A stretch of 64,000 nt of DNA. It comes from Rhizophagus clarus. Taxonomy: Eukaryota; Glomeromycota; Glomeromycetes; Glomerales; Glomeraceae. Location: positions 248,001-312,000 of the forward strand of contig BLAL01000175.1 in assembly GCA_015698045.1 (NCBI GenBank), written 5' to 3'. The notes beneath the pieces are model-generated. The model made no database searches and had not been told where the DNA came from. It was given only the letters and a program-made list of their open reading frames with translations. Of this stretch, positions 11,194 through 23,760 are shown piece after piece. How positions within the stretch are numbered: the first letter of the stretch is position 1; every line of letters begins with the position of its first letter. The position numbers and the translations under genes were made by a program.

Positions 11194-13290
11194 ATGCAGA
11201 ATTACGAAAAAACGTATGAATGGACTAATTGGATTGAAGAAGCTATCAATAAAAAACACATCAAATATTATGATTATGAAAAATTTAGTAACATACAAGA
11301 AATTGGTTCCGGAGCATTCGGAAAGGTATTTCGTGCAAATTGGAAAAATTTTGAACACTATTTAGCGTTAAAATCTTTTTTTAACCTTAACGAAATAACC
11401 TTAAAAGAAATCGTTAATGAGGTAAATTACTATTTAAAGGCTTGATCGCATATTTTAAGAATAATATACTTTATTTATTACGTATTAATTATTTTTACTT
11501 TTACAATTTAGCTTAAACTTCAGCGAGACGTAGATTTTCATAGTAATATTACTCGCTTTCTCGGAATTACAAAATTTGAATCAAGTTTTGGTAAGAATAT
11601 CATTAAAAAACGATTGTAAGTCGAATTAAGTAGTTTTCTTAAATAATTATTTTATTAGACAATATATTTAATCCAACAAAACAATATTTGTTGGTAATGG
11701 AGTACGCAGACAGTGGTACTCTTCGTGACTATTTAGAGAAAAACTTTAATAAGCTTACTTGGAATGATAAATACAAGTTGGCATACCAATTAGCTTGCTC
11801 TGTATCATGCTTGCACGACGAAGGAATTGTTCACCGGGACTTGGTAATTTTATTAATATTAAATTTAAATAATGTCAATAAATATATCTTAATCTATTAT
11901 TGTTCGTATTTTATGATAGCATTCCTGTAATGTGTTGGTTCATCAGAATTCCATCAAGTTGGCAGATTTTGGCTTATCAAAAAGGATCGGGGAAGCATCT
12001 AATTCACAAAGAAAATTACTTGGTAAGGTTCCCTATATAGACCCAAAAGTATTAGTGGATGACAATTTAAGCCAAAATGAGAAGAGTGATATATATAGTA
12101 TTGGTGTGCTACTATGGGAAATATCAAGTGGGAATCCACCATTTCATGAGGAGAGTTATGATTTCCGTTTGATGTATAGAATTTTAGAAGGTCGAAGAGA
12201 AGAAATTATTTTTGGCACACCTAAAGATTATTCTAATCTTTATACTGGTAAGTATTTTTATAATATACTTTGTTTATTTCCTTATTAATATTCATTAACA
12301 AATATATATTTTTGATTATTAGTATGTTGGGATGGTGAACAAAGTAAACGGCCATCTATACATGAAGTTGCTAATAGACTAAAAAAATTTATTTCACTTT
12401 TAAATGATATGAAATATTATCAACCAAACGTGAAAAATCTAAACCCGATAATTGATGAAATAACTAATCTTATTTTTAAAGGACTAACAAAAGGAAATGC
12501 AGCAAAGGAATATATTATTACCATCACTGATAACCATAATATAAATTTAACTGAAATTTATAAATGGTTGTTAATTAATCAAAACAATCCAAGTTCCATT
12601 TTTTTACTTGGATATTTTAATTATGAAGGAATTGAAACAATTATGGATGACGAAAAAGCATTTGATTTATTTATTAATGCATCTGAAGTGGGTCATGTAT
12701 TAGCACAATATTTTGTTGGAGAATGTTATGAATTTGGAAACGGAACTACAATAAATGATAGACTGGCATTTAAATATTATAAAAAATTGGCTGATGAAGA
12801 TTATGCAATAGGACAATTTAAATTGGGTTGGTTTTATAAAAACGGAATAAGTGTTAATACAGATTTAGAAATAGCTGCATTTTGGTATGAAAAAGCTGCG
12901 AAGAATGGTCATTTAATAGCTATGTATAATCTTGGGAATTGCTATAGAAATGGATATGGTGTTGAAGTAGATCATCAAAAAGCTTTTGAATTATACAAAA
13001 AATCAGCTGAAGGAGAACATTCATGCGGAATAACAATGTTAGGATATTGTTATAATAACGGAATTGGAACTAATATCGATATGCAAAAGGCAGTCGAATT
13101 ATACCGAGAAGCAGCATATTTAGGGAATAGAATAGCTCAATATAATTTTGCTTTGATGTATGAAAATGGAGATGGAATTGAAAAAAATATTAAAGAAGCA
13201 ATTTATTGGTATGAAAAATCTGCCAAACAGGGATATCATGATGCTCAAAATCGATTAAATATACTTCGCGTTTCAGATTTAAGGAAATAA
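11194..13290 (+). CDS. Kinase-Sel1 gene A: protein kinase (TKL-like) with C-terminal Sel1 repeats
   Basis: Five exons join in phase with GT-AG introns: 11194-11421, 11512-11590, 11659-11843, 11920-12247 and 12323-13290 (595 residues). The kinase domain (about 35-300) has a good glycine loop ([10 protein letters not shown]), the ATP lysine (LALKSF), an intact catalytic loop (HRDLHSCNVL, split by intron 3), DFG, and [10 protein letters not shown] at the end. The APE position reads PYIDPK, a trait of this group. About 365-590 holds some six Sel1-like repeats ([20 protein letters not shown]), TPR-type helical hairpins that act as protein-binding scaffolds. It is predicted to be a cytosolic Ser/Thr or dual-specificity kinase; partners are unknown. 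Close to gene D. The start is the first ATG of the exon-1 frame; its relatives start with MSDN, which is not present here. Confidence 0.9.
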
Positions 13291-13956
13291 CTGTACTTAG
13301 TCTTTTTTTCTTTATTACTTCACCTTTAGTAATTTAAATAAGCATGTGCGCCATATTGAGTTACACCTACTTTGAATTTACTTTCTTCGAAAAAAAAAAA
13401 TAAATTTAGTCACAACTAAACATTGTTTTCTATCTTAATATGTGCTAATGAAGTAAATTTATCATAATCTAAATTTTAAAGTTTTATTATAATTGAATAA
13501 TGTTTGCTGAAATGTCTTATCCATAGTAAAATTAGTAAAATTATATTATACAGATTATTTTTTACTAGCTTTATGACATTAGTAATACTCAGGATAGGCA
13601 TTGTAGGACGACGCTACTGCTACATTTGGTTAAAGTAAAATAAATTTAATACAATTATACAATAATATGAACATGCTCGCTAAAATAAATGATTTCAATG
13701 TTCTTATATAATAGAATTCATCCACATATTTTCTACAAAAATAATTTTCAGCAAATTTTTCTTCATATTTTAACATCTTTGCAAATGATATCTTCCGCTA
13801 TTATTTCTAGATTTCACTAATCTTCTAATCTTCCAGAAATTTTAGTCCAGATAATCATTCATCTGTCCACGATGACGCCAAACTATCAAGTGTGTCACTA
13901 ATCTAAATAAAATGCTATCTAATATTGCGCTTCTATTATTTATACAATGTCTTTTA
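13291..13956. other. 3' flank of gene A
   Basis: AT-rich, no gene seen. It leads into the right copy of the direct repeat. Confidence 0.4.
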
Positions 13957-14615
13957 CCAAACATTTTGACTTTATTTTACTTTTGCTTTTCATCACGTGC
14001 TGATATTTCATCTTTTTCCATTAATGGCTTACTTCATCTTGCTATTGTTTGATTAGATTAATGAATTTCTAATTTTTAAGAGAACATTGTAATCATCAAA
14101 CTGGGTAGATTATTGTGCCGCATCGTAAATTTTGTTGTTAACTTTATGATACATTTTTACATATATTGATATGACACAAGATTAATCTATTAACACCTCG
14201 GACGCTCCGTTACCTAGTAAATATAAATGTTTTTGTTCTTAACCCTATAATGTATTAATGTTACAATCTCCCAATAAAAGTGTGATTGTATAACTAACTG
14301 ATTTTCTAAACTTGAATTTGGCTGATTTGCTTTGATAAATTCATATTTTTAATTCCAGACAAGTCATGATTTTCACAAATTCGAATTGTTAGTCACACAA
14401 ATGTCACTGTATCTCTCATATTATAACGAGTGTTCATTTTTTTCATTTTCATTCTATCTGCTATTTTACACCTAAGTTTTGTTTATCCTTCTTTTTTTAT
14501 TCATTCCTTTACCGTCCATTTACGACTACGTTAGAATCATTTGCTGTACCAACCGTAGCTGCAGCAGCTAATGATAGTATTTTAATATCCGAAAATACGG
14601 AACTCAATAAATTTG
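13957..14615 (+). repeat. Direct repeat of about 650 bp, right copy
   Basis: Second copy of the repeat at 9530-10180, same orientation, with an extra segment of about 60 bp near 14190-14250. It stops where the DIRS-like retroelement remnant begins. Confidence 0.8.
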
Positions 14616-14619
14616 TTAG

Positions 14620-15945
14620 ACGCTGATACCATCCGAGAATTAGACCTGAAGATACCTTGTTTCACCTCTACTTTATTTATGGTTCCGAAAAAGACAGGAG
14701 ACCTCAGACCGGTTATAGATCTTCGGAAACTCAACCGTTATGTCACTTACAAACACTTTAAGATGGAAATTTGGACTTAGTAAAATCACTTCTACGATGA
14801 GGCGACTATATGGTATGCTTGTACTTAAACCAGGCTTTTTATCACGATCTACTTGCAGAAACCCAACAACGCTATTTCGTATTCGATTTCCAGAGGAATC
14901 GGTATTGCTTCACATGTCTTCCCTTCGTACTGATGACAAGCCCACGGATTTTCACGAAAATCCTGAAACCAATCATCAAAATGGCTCGTGCAAGGGGAAT
15001 ACGCATAGTAGCCTACCTCGACGTCCCCCTGATCATGCCAGCCACCTAGGAAGAGACGATAGAAAAGTTGAATTGGTTAATGATTCACAAAAAAGTCTTG
15101 TCTAACATGTCAAAGAATCGACTTTCTAGGATTCATCGAAATCAATGACATTAAAGTTACCCAAACAAAAAGTCCAAAGTCTGATACGAGAATACAAAAG
15201 AACTCAACACCAAAAGACTATCCCGATTCGCAAACTAGCCTCACTTATCGGGAAGATCATAGCTACCGCAAATGCGGTATTCCCAGCAAGACTCCACTCA
15301 AGTACATTATTACGGGTCAAGAACAACGGTATAAAGACTCTGGGATGAAACGGAAAAATCACCTTATCAGAAGAGAGCTTACAACAACTCAACTGGTGGA
15401 TCCAAGAACTTCCGAAATGGAACGGCAGGAGCTTAATACCAGAGAAACCAGAATCGGTTGTGTACACCGACGCCTCGAACAGCGACTGGAGTGCGAATCT
15501 AAATAACATCACAATCTACGGAAAATGGAACCAGGAAGGGTCCTTATTACATATCAACCAATTAGAACTAAAGGCTATATATTTTGCCCTGTGTGCTTTC
15601 AAACTAATTGCAAACCAGACTGTCCTCGTTCGAACAAACGACACGACGTACGTGCGTTGCTTATACAAATCACCAAGGCGGCACAACGTCAGTAAATCTA
15701 TCAAAGAACACAGAGGAATTGTGGAATTTATGCTTGAAACGAAACATCCACCTACGCGCAGAACATATTCCGGGAACTCAGGACGTGATCGCCGATCGAG
15801 CATCACGATTGAAAAAGGACAGGAACAGCTGGATGTTACGTCCTATGATATTCATCCTGACCCAGAAGTTATGAAGCCCATCTTATCGGACAAGTTATTT
15901 TTATTAGATCTACATAAGAAAATCAAAACGCTTTGTTGTTATTAA
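14620..15945 (+). mobile_element. Decayed DIRS-like retroelement: reverse transcriptase and RNase H remnant
   Basis: A GC-richer block whose translation can be followed through several frames with many stops and frameshifts. The order is: RT start (FMVPKKTGDLRPVIDLRKLN, about 14678-14740), RT palm (YFVFDFQRNRYCFTCLPF), the YLDD region degraded to AYLDVPLI (about 15020), then RNase H (YTDASNSDWSA at about 15460; HINQLELKAI) and the downstream block AEHIPGTQDVIADRASRL (about 15770). This order and these motifs are typical of DIRS retroelements, where RT-RH is followed by a methyltransferase-like region and a tyrosine recombinase. Neither of the last two is seen here, nor are terminal repeats, so this is an internal fragment and not functional. 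Confidence 0.85.
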
Positions 15946-17744
15946 AAGAAAACAGGATGTAATAGTAGTACTAAGACTTACTATCATGTAGAAAATTTAA
16001 AGTTTTTGTGACCAAGAGATATCAATAATATATAATTATGTATATAAAAAAATCAATCCATAATTTAACATTGAGATCGGGGAAAGGAGAATTAGCTAGT
16101 GTTAGCTGATTTTGGAGCCAAGCTGTTACAGGAAAGATCCAAATTTTAGTTTGCATTTAAAGGTCAGAATTAGAAATAATACAATATTTCCACGTTCAAA
16201 GAGCCCATAACATAACAAGGATTTCTAACGCTAAATGAAAAAATATAGTTTTTCTTTTCTCGTAGGTCGATTCAACAGAAAAATAAGAAATTAAGAAAAT
16301 TTGCGAATAACTGAAATGTAGAAATGGAAACAAAAACTATTTTTAAAAAATTTTAGGATAAAGCAGCGGAAAACCGGTTTCTGTAAACAATGAACCATTT
16401 CTTGGCATCTACGATTACGTTATGTAACGAAAATGATATCAGATATTACTTTCAAAACTCCAGATATAATTAGAAATAAAATTTTGGAAAGTTGGAGAAA
16501 CGTTTATTCGACAAAATGGAATTTGGTAGAATGGACGATTTGAGGAAAAGGAATGATAAAATCGAATTATCAATACCTTCTTATATGGATCCTTAGTTGT
16601 GGATCCTTAACTAGTATTCTGTCAGCAGAGAGATTATTAGCAGTATTCGGTTTTGTTTTTTTCCCTTTATTTTGATGGCACTTTTTGATTATCAATTCAT
16701 GATGATTTTTTGTAATCATGTTCATAACAAAGTTTTCATTTAACTTTATCTTTATTATTTATACATTATTAAAAGGACTTGGTTTTCGATAAACTGTGAA
16801 GAAAACTTTTTTTTTATGTTTTACTCTGGATTTTGAATAGTTACTACTATATCTGTCTTTAACAAATGGTATTTGTTCTTAAGGTTATTTTCTGAAGTAT
16901 TAGCCTGTATTTTGACGTTTCGCTGGTACCTCTAATTTCAGAATTTTGACAATTTAGGTATGTCGAAATTCCAATAAATCTGATGATTATACTATTTTCT
17001 ATTTTCTACGTATCTATTTGATATGTAAATCTTTAAAAAAGTACTCTCTATAGTGGAAAGTATAATTGAATATTATCAAATATTGGACTGACTATATAAT
17101 AACGGAAAATCATGTGCAGAACTTTTGATAGGCTTGCTAGTAATCATTAGTCTAATTTTCAAAACGGAGTAAATAAGATCTAGATGGTGTAGATTAAGGT
17201 CAAATTAGAAGATCAAAGTACATCATTGCATAAATATCTTTATCCCTTTAATACATTAATGTAATATTGTATTATTTTTTATCTTTATGTAGTTCTAATG
17301 CAATTATCCCTGAATAGTGGAAGTAAAAAATTTTCATAAACAATGACTATAAAATTTGTGTTACGTTTTTGCATTAAATGTTAATTCACATTTAATTCAC
17401 CTTTAATTGAGAGTTAATTGGTAGAACTTAAATTTAATTAATGCAACGCTAGTGACTGTGTATATAATGTGTTCAATTTGTGTTGGTAATTTTGGTAAAA
17501 ATTAGTTAATTCTGGCCAAAATTTGTTATTTGTGTTGAATTTGTGTTGAATTTGTGTGATATAAAAATATGAAATCAAATTAGATTATATGATTATTATC
17601 ATAACTATTATAATTATAATTATACAATTAATCTTGATTAAATTCCTGAATTTTCTATTGTCTTTGATTGTAAATCATCATATCAGTTTTGTATCAATCT
17701 CATATCAATCTTGATAAGCCGCAATAATTATTGTTATAAAATGA
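15946..17744. other. AT-rich intergenic, no gene recognised
   Basis: No coding features. Around 17340-17560 the short words TTAATTCAC and TTTGTGTTGAAT recur in a loose local repeat. Confidence 0.4.
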
Positions 17745-17935
17745 GTCAATATGCAAATTTTTTATTTAACTGATATAGACCATAAATGACTCATACTAAG
17801 TAAATATGTGTGCAATGCTAATTAACTGATTTTAAAATTACAAGCTGAGTCAATGTGCAAATTTATTATCTAACTGACTTAGACTATAAATGACTCATGT
17901 ATAGAGTAAATATGTGTAATAACAAAATATATGTA
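17745..17935 (+). repeat. Tandem duplication of a unit of about 100 bp
   Basis: Two adjacent diverged copies start at about 17745 and 17848. Each contains GAGTCAATRTGCAAATTT, TCTAACTGA- or TTTAACTGA-like words, ATAAATGACTCAT and AGTAAATATGTGT. Non-coding. Confidence 0.7.
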
Positions 17936-18031
17936 ATTACCTTATTTCAAAATTATATAAATATATGTAATTTTCTTTTCTTTTATTTTTTTTTTTAAAA
18001 AAATTCTACAAATATTTCTAAATTTTTCAAA

Positions 18032-18397
18032 ATGTCTTTTAATCTTTGCCCCAATTTCGTACGTTCATCTTTAACTGAAGTTCCTCTCAATAAATGTTTT
18101 TCTTATACACAATTAAATAGTGATTTTCAACTTTTCTTTTCTCTCTTCTTAACTTTTTTTATTACTTTTATTTCTCTTTTCGTATTATTTTATTTCTTTC
18201 CTCAAATAATTGAAATTTTACTTTTAAAATTATTAAAATTTGTTCCTATTCTCTTACTTGATTTTCTTCCTATTCTTTTGCTTGCTTCTTGTGATCTAAC
18301 TCTTCATATATACAATAGATTATATTACTTTTTTATTTATATAAATTTAATGTTCATGGTTTATACCCTAAATCCTTATCCTTTTTTTATACCCTAA
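18032..18397 (+). CDS. Possible small hydrophobic protein (weak)
   Basis: A 121-codon open frame starting MSFNLCPNFVRS, followed by at least two very hydrophobic stretches (LFFSLFLTFFITFISLF and FVPILLLDFLPILLL). It lies in a pyrimidine-rich region where long Phe/Leu frames arise by chance, and it ends inside the first copy of the structured repeat. The polar N-terminus and the ATG after an A-rich leader are the only points in its favour. Confidence 0.25.
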   Translation: MSFNLCPNFVRSSLTEVPLNKCFSYTQLNSDFQLFFSLFLTFFITFISLFVLFYFFPQIIEILLLKLLKFVPILLLDFLPILLLASCDLTLHIYNRLYYFFIYINLMFMVYTLNPYPFFIP

Positions 18398-19417
18398 TAG
18401 TTCAGTCATTAATCTTTAAATGACAGTTCATCCTGTGCGGTTTTAACCAACCTGGCTCTGAACTACTATTTTTATTAATTCCTTATCATTCTTTTGTACC
18501 ATTTTACCTTAATAACTTATTTGGTACATTTTTAAAATATTTTACATTTTTTATTTTTCTTATTACCCTGTACCTTTTCTTGTAATCTACTTTTTATTCG
18601 CTTTTTTTTCATATTAATTTTTCTTTTATAAATTTTCTATTATAAATTTATTTAAATCATCAACTCCTAACACTTTTATCATATCCCAATAGTTCAGTCA
18701 TTAATCTTCAAATGACAGTTCATCCCATGCGGTTTTTACCAATTCGGCTCTGAACTACTATTTTTTATCATTACCTTATCATTCCTTTGTACCATTTCAC
18801 CTTCATAACTTTATTTGGTATATTTCTTTATTGATTACTTTTATTTTTCTTGTTACTTTCCCCTCTCTCTTCTTATAATAAAATTTTTTCTACTCTTTTT
18901 TTTTTCACATTTCATGACACTTAATTTTTTTGTATTAATTTTTTTATACACTTCATAGCACTTAATTTTTTCACATTAATTTTTTTTTATTACCTTATCT
19001 AAATTATCAAATTCTTACCCTTTATAAATATCCCAATAGTTCAGTCATTAATCTTCAAATGACAGTTCATCCCATGCGGTTTTTACCAATTTGGCTCTGA
19101 ACTACTATTTTTTATCATTACCTTATCATTCCTTTGTACCATTTCACCTTCATAACTTTATTTGGTATATTTCTTTATTGATTACTTTTATTTTTCTTAT
19201 TACTCTTCCCCCTCTCTTCTTATAATAATAATTTTTTTTCTACTCTTTTTTTCGCATTTCATCGAATTTAATTTTTTTGGATTTATTTTTTATATGCCCT
19301 TATCTAAATTATCAGATCCTTACCCTTTATAAACATCCCAATAGTTCAGTTGTTAATCTTTAAACGATAGTTTATCCCATGCGGTTTTAACCAATCCGGC
19401 TCTGAACTACTTTTTTT
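18395..19417 (+). repeat. Four tandem repeats with a conserved, foldable 78-nt core
   Basis: Cores lie at 18395-18472, 18687-18764, 19034-19111 and 19340-19417 (spacings 292, 347 and 306 bp). Each core can close a 7-bp stem (AGTTCAG with CTGAACT), a 6-bp hairpin (GTCATT with AATGAC) and a short hairpin (GGT with ACC). In copy 4 the middle hairpin reads GTTGTT with AACGAT, so one A-U pair has become G-C and two others became G-U, and pairing is kept on the plus strand. Each core is followed by another conserved piece (CCTTATCATTCNTTTGTACC, then TTTGGTAYATTT). The spacers are T-rich and less conserved. No protein frame is shared. Confidence 0.85.
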
Positions 19418-22400
19418 ATCATTTCCTTATCATTCCTTTGTACCATTCTTACCTTAATAGCTTTATTTGGTACATTCATTTTCTTTATATTTTACTTTTT
19501 ATGCAAGTTATTATCAATATGATATATAGTGGATTTGATTTATTTTTAATTTGGATGATCAACATATGGTAGATTTATCAAAAAATACGGGTGGATTTCA
19601 AAACAATTTTAACGGTCATGTCATTCGCCATTTTTACCAATAAATAATCAAGGTAAATAATAACAAATTTTTTAATAAATTTTTATTATTAAAAACATTT
19701 TTTTCTAATTACTACTTTTTTATTTAGACGTTTACTCATAAGATTAATTAATGTATCAAATACATTTTCTCCAACATAATTTAACCAAACTCTACAAATC
19801 AATTCTTTTCAAGCCCTACAAATCAATTATTTTTACAAAAGTTAAATATTATGGAATATTATTCATTAATATTCCTTGAATCTCATCCGTCTGTGATGAA
19901 AAGATATAGAGCTACAATAATAGCTCAAGAATCAAATTACTCAAGAATCACTATACCGTACCAGAAGCAAGAAAAGATTTATTGTTGATATTCTAAAATC
20001 ATACACACGTTTATTCTCCTTATGGATAAAGGAAAGGAGAAACAGCATTTGAAAAAAAATAGGGCTGATATTAGAGGAAAGAAAATTTTGATTTATCAAT
20101 ATTATCAACCACGATTTATTTGCTGACATTTTAAAATCATACACACCTTATGAATAAAGAAGCAGCATATGAAAAGAATAGGGTTGATATTGAATGAATA
20201 ATCATAAAAGAAATTTTGATTATCAATATTATCAATCAATGGAGAAATGACCGTTAAATGGAATTAATAGGTGGGAAAGATGAAGAAAATCACAAATTTG
20301 AAATATATTCTTTTAAAAGTTTTTATTAGATTAAATTAATAGATTAATTTTTTATTATATTTTAAATTTAGAAAATAATCATTTAAAAAAAAGAAAGAAA
20401 ATTAGAAAAAAAAATTTTAAAAATAATCATTTAAAAAAAAAAAAAATGAAATTTATAAAAACATTTAGAAAATAATCATTTTTTTTTCAAAAAAAAAAAA
20501 AGGAAATATAGAAAAATCATTTAAAAAATGAGAAATTAGAAATAATCTAAATTTTATTTATGTATTATCAAATTATCAATTTAGCAATTTAGAGTAAAAT
20601 TCTGTTTTTAGAAATAACGAAATAACGTAATTTAACAATCAAAAAATCTCATTTATATTTTTAAATAGAATTTCAATAATAAATTTAAATATTAATAAAA
20701 AAAAGTTACTTTATTAAAAAAACACTAGTGAAATATTTGATTATTAAATTTATTGACATATTTCGTAAAAAAAAAAAGAAAAAAAATTTCTCATTTAACA
20801 ATGCATTGATCGATTTAGTCTTTTAGTTTGTAAAACGGTATGTTTGTAAAAAATTGCTATTGATTATCGATCACCTGAATAGTCTGAATAATCCATAGTG
20901 CAAAAGTAAATATCACGTAAAAAAAAAATTTAATTTTTTTTTTATTTTAATTTAAATGGTTGAACTACATAACTCCAAACATAGATTAAATCGTATGTTT
21001 TTCATTAATTAGTCACGACTTATTTAACGAACAGAAGAAATGTTTATTATCGAATGGATAAAAAAAACCTTTTAATTTAATTGATGTAATGAAAGTTCGC
21101 ACCTGCGTAAGCTAAAAAAAACTTATCATTCAATAAAAAAAACTTTTTTTTCAAAAATTAAAAATTACTATATGGACGGATGCATCGTATGAAGATTGGG
21201 ATGGTTATCCCTTTCTTTTTCTAATGTTATTAAACCTCTTTCTTTTCTATTCTATATTATCCTAATATAGATAGTCCCTTTCGTTTAGTATAGTTCAATA
21301 AGACATTTTCATGTTAGTAGACGGGCAGTCTTATTACAGGTATTAAACTTTTGTGTGTACAATTTTTCAGTATTTATATTATTTAATTGTAAAACGCCAA
21401 TGCGGCAACATTCGCTAATATGCTGCTACTATTGTTATCAAAGAAAAAATTAACAATATTTTGGTTTAACAACTTTATTAAATTTAAACTTTATAAAGAA
21501 TAATAACTTTAAGTTTAAAAAATACATATACATATAAAATAAAATTTCAATATCTACCATCACATGATAAGGTAATAGTACAATAAAATTGGCGATCAGT
21601 AAGGTTGATTTTGAAATGCCAAAGGGTTTGACTGGCGAGTCACCAGTGGTGACCCGACGGGTTGACTCGAAAAAATCGGGTCGTCCAATTAAAAATGATA
21701 CAATTTTTCGTATTCTTAAAAATATCTTTTTTTTTGCTGAGAATTTATTCCTACGCGGCTACTCCTAATACTCCTCATTTATTAAAATTTTCTCAATTTT
21801 ATAAAAGAACATAATCTATCGAGAAGATGGTTTTGATTAATATAATAGGTGGGATTGGTGATAATAATATGACGACGAATAAAGAGAATATTATGATAAT
21901 TTGTAATAAGTAATGTTAAATTTGTCCCAATAAAAATTAATTCTAATATCATGTGTTGACCTTGTTAAATACATATCATTGTAATTGTGTAGTGCATAAT
22001 ATTCGCATAATTATGCGGGCTTGCATATTATATTTTTAAAATAATTATTTTATGAAAACCCCTTGTGCGCAGCCATAAAAAATTTTTTGTCACCTGACTC
22101 CTATATATTTTTCTGGGTCCTAGAAAAACATTATGTTTAAAAAAACACATTGTACGTAAACGTTCACAGAAAATGCACGGAAAACATACGAAAATGCATA
22201 GAAAACACATTCTCACTGTCGTAAGTTTTCAGCTACAGTATTTCAACCATTTTGGAAACGAAAAAATATGTTATATTTATTCATTATTTTGCGTTTTATC
22301 AGAGGGATTTTTAAGAAAATACACATACAATTTCGGTGCCAATCGTAGGCTTGATTTTAAGATATTAAATTCCGTTCAATATTTTGAAAAAGAATTATAC

Positions 22401-22621
22401 TTCCCTACGGGACCCGTTGTGAGACTGGAGCTATCATATTTATTTATCGTTATTATTTATTTATCCATTTAATAGTGTGTATATTTTTATTTACTTTTAT
22501 TTTTTAGTTTTATTTTTTCCGGTAGTAACCTCAAATACAGAATACTTTCTTTAAAACTGAGATAGTTTCATGTGATTAAGGTATGATATGATTGGCTTGG
22601 ACAGTAGAAACTCCTGTACTA
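19418..22621. other. AT-rich intergenic with simple repeats
   Basis: No gene recognised. About 20340-20560 has repeated words AATAATCATTTAAAAAA between A-runs. 21600-21690 is a GC-richer patch with GTGACCCGACGGGTTGACTCG-like words that may be an element end. The frames 22028-22216 and 22173-22472 overlap antisense and look random. Confidence 0.4.
19967..20240 (+). repeat. Tandem duplication of a unit of about 135 bp
   Basis: Two adjacent copies share AAAATCATACACAC, an AGCAGCAT-like or ACAGCATTTGAAAA-like word, ATAGGG-TGATATT and TTTTGATTATCAATATTATCAA-type words. Non-coding. The short frame 19941-20144 (-) is a by-product. Confidence 0.65.
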
Positions 22622-23043
22622 TGGTGGCTATCATCTATTAACGACAATAGTCCGAAATTTGAAATCTTATTTATTTATATTGTGTAATTTAATTTTTAAA
22701 GTATTTTTTAAAGTATTTTGCTGAAGTATAATAATTGCCGCGCAAGCGGCAAAATTTTTTTTGCCACATTACGTGGAATTTTTATGGATTTCCATGGAAT
22801 TTTCGTAAAATTCATAAAAATTCTATGAAAACTAGTCCGAAACTTTATTAAAATTATCAAACTTTGACCCGTAATATTAATTAAAATTCTTACTAAATTC
22901 TTTAAAATAAACCGATAGAAATGATCAGTACATGTTGCTCTATCATTTTATCGGTTTAATTTCTTCTTTTTACTATTTACCTATTAATTTATAAAGTTTG
23001 AAAGCCACATAATATTAATGTCGTTTATAGATGATGGCCACCA
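22622..23043. mobile_element. MITE-like element flanked by TA
   Basis: A 422-bp element with inverted ends TGGTGGCTATCATCTATTAA and its near complement ending in GATGATGGCCACCA, bordered by TA at 22620-22621 and 23044-23045. Internally, AAACCGATAGAAATGAT and ATCATTTTATCGGTTT form a hairpin. TA borders and short inverted ends fit a Tc1/mariner-type MITE. A 3-bp ACT duplication is an alternative reading. Confidence 0.6.
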
Positions 23044-23045
23044 TA

Positions 23046-23760
23046 CTCACGTGACGATTTCACATTACGCATATCTAAATGAGAAAATGAGAAGGCTTAG
23101 ATTTTAAATTTTAAATAATAACAAAAACTTATGTTTTTGATAGTTTACTTTCATGGTACTACAGCAAGCTACAAATATCAATTATGACTTATCCGTGATG
23201 AGGCTGAACCGAGTACTAACGCTCTGTTTAAAATTTTATCCAATAGATATATAAATAATTTACTCGTTTTCAATAATTTATTTAGGTTGAAAATTGGTTT
23301 TATTTTCTAAAAAAAAAAAATGCTTTAGGCTGAAAGTTGTAAAAAAGTTACACTAAACTAACTATTAAAGTTTACTTAACGTTTGAATATTCCAAAAAAA
23401 GATATTTTTCCTAATATAACACGAGTTTTTTTTTAAATAACTTTATAATAAAAAAAAAAAAATATTTACCTAAAATAAATTAGTTTTTCAAAAATATATA
23501 AAATATAAATGATCAACAAAAACATTTACACGTTTTGATATATGATACATAAATATGCATAATTCGTATATCTATAACCAACATGGTTAATAATAAACGA
23601 GGATCAAACCTGTGATGGTCTATGGGGGCTTTACTATTAATACACGCCACGTTTCATAATGTATTTTGTGAATATTTTTAATTCTTATTTTTTTTTTTTT
23701 TTTTTTATTTTTTTTTTTTTTTATTTTTTTTTTTTTAAAGAAAAAATAATTATTATTTCA
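23046..23760. other. 5' flank of kinase-Sel1 gene B
   Basis: AT-rich, with long A- and T-runs and a T-tract of about 50 bases at 23688-23737, just upstream of the gene B start. No gene is seen. Confidence 0.45.

Noticed and set aside
9530-14615. The direct repeats as LTRs of a retrotransposon
   Set aside because: No TG...CA ends, primer site or polymerase lie between them; a cellular kinase gene does, and the RT relic is outside.
18395-19417. Hammerhead ribozyme in the tandem repeat
   Set aside because: The conserved CUGAUGA and GAAA core elements are absent from the repeat core.
18395-19417. tRNA-derived SINE array
   Set aside because: The AGTTCATCC word resembles a B box only loosely; no A box, cloverleaf or 3' tail is found.
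23659-23760. N-terminal extension of gene B from the ATG at 23659
   Set aside because: It would translate a T-tract of about 50 bases as poly-Phe; paralogues begin at the later MSDN.
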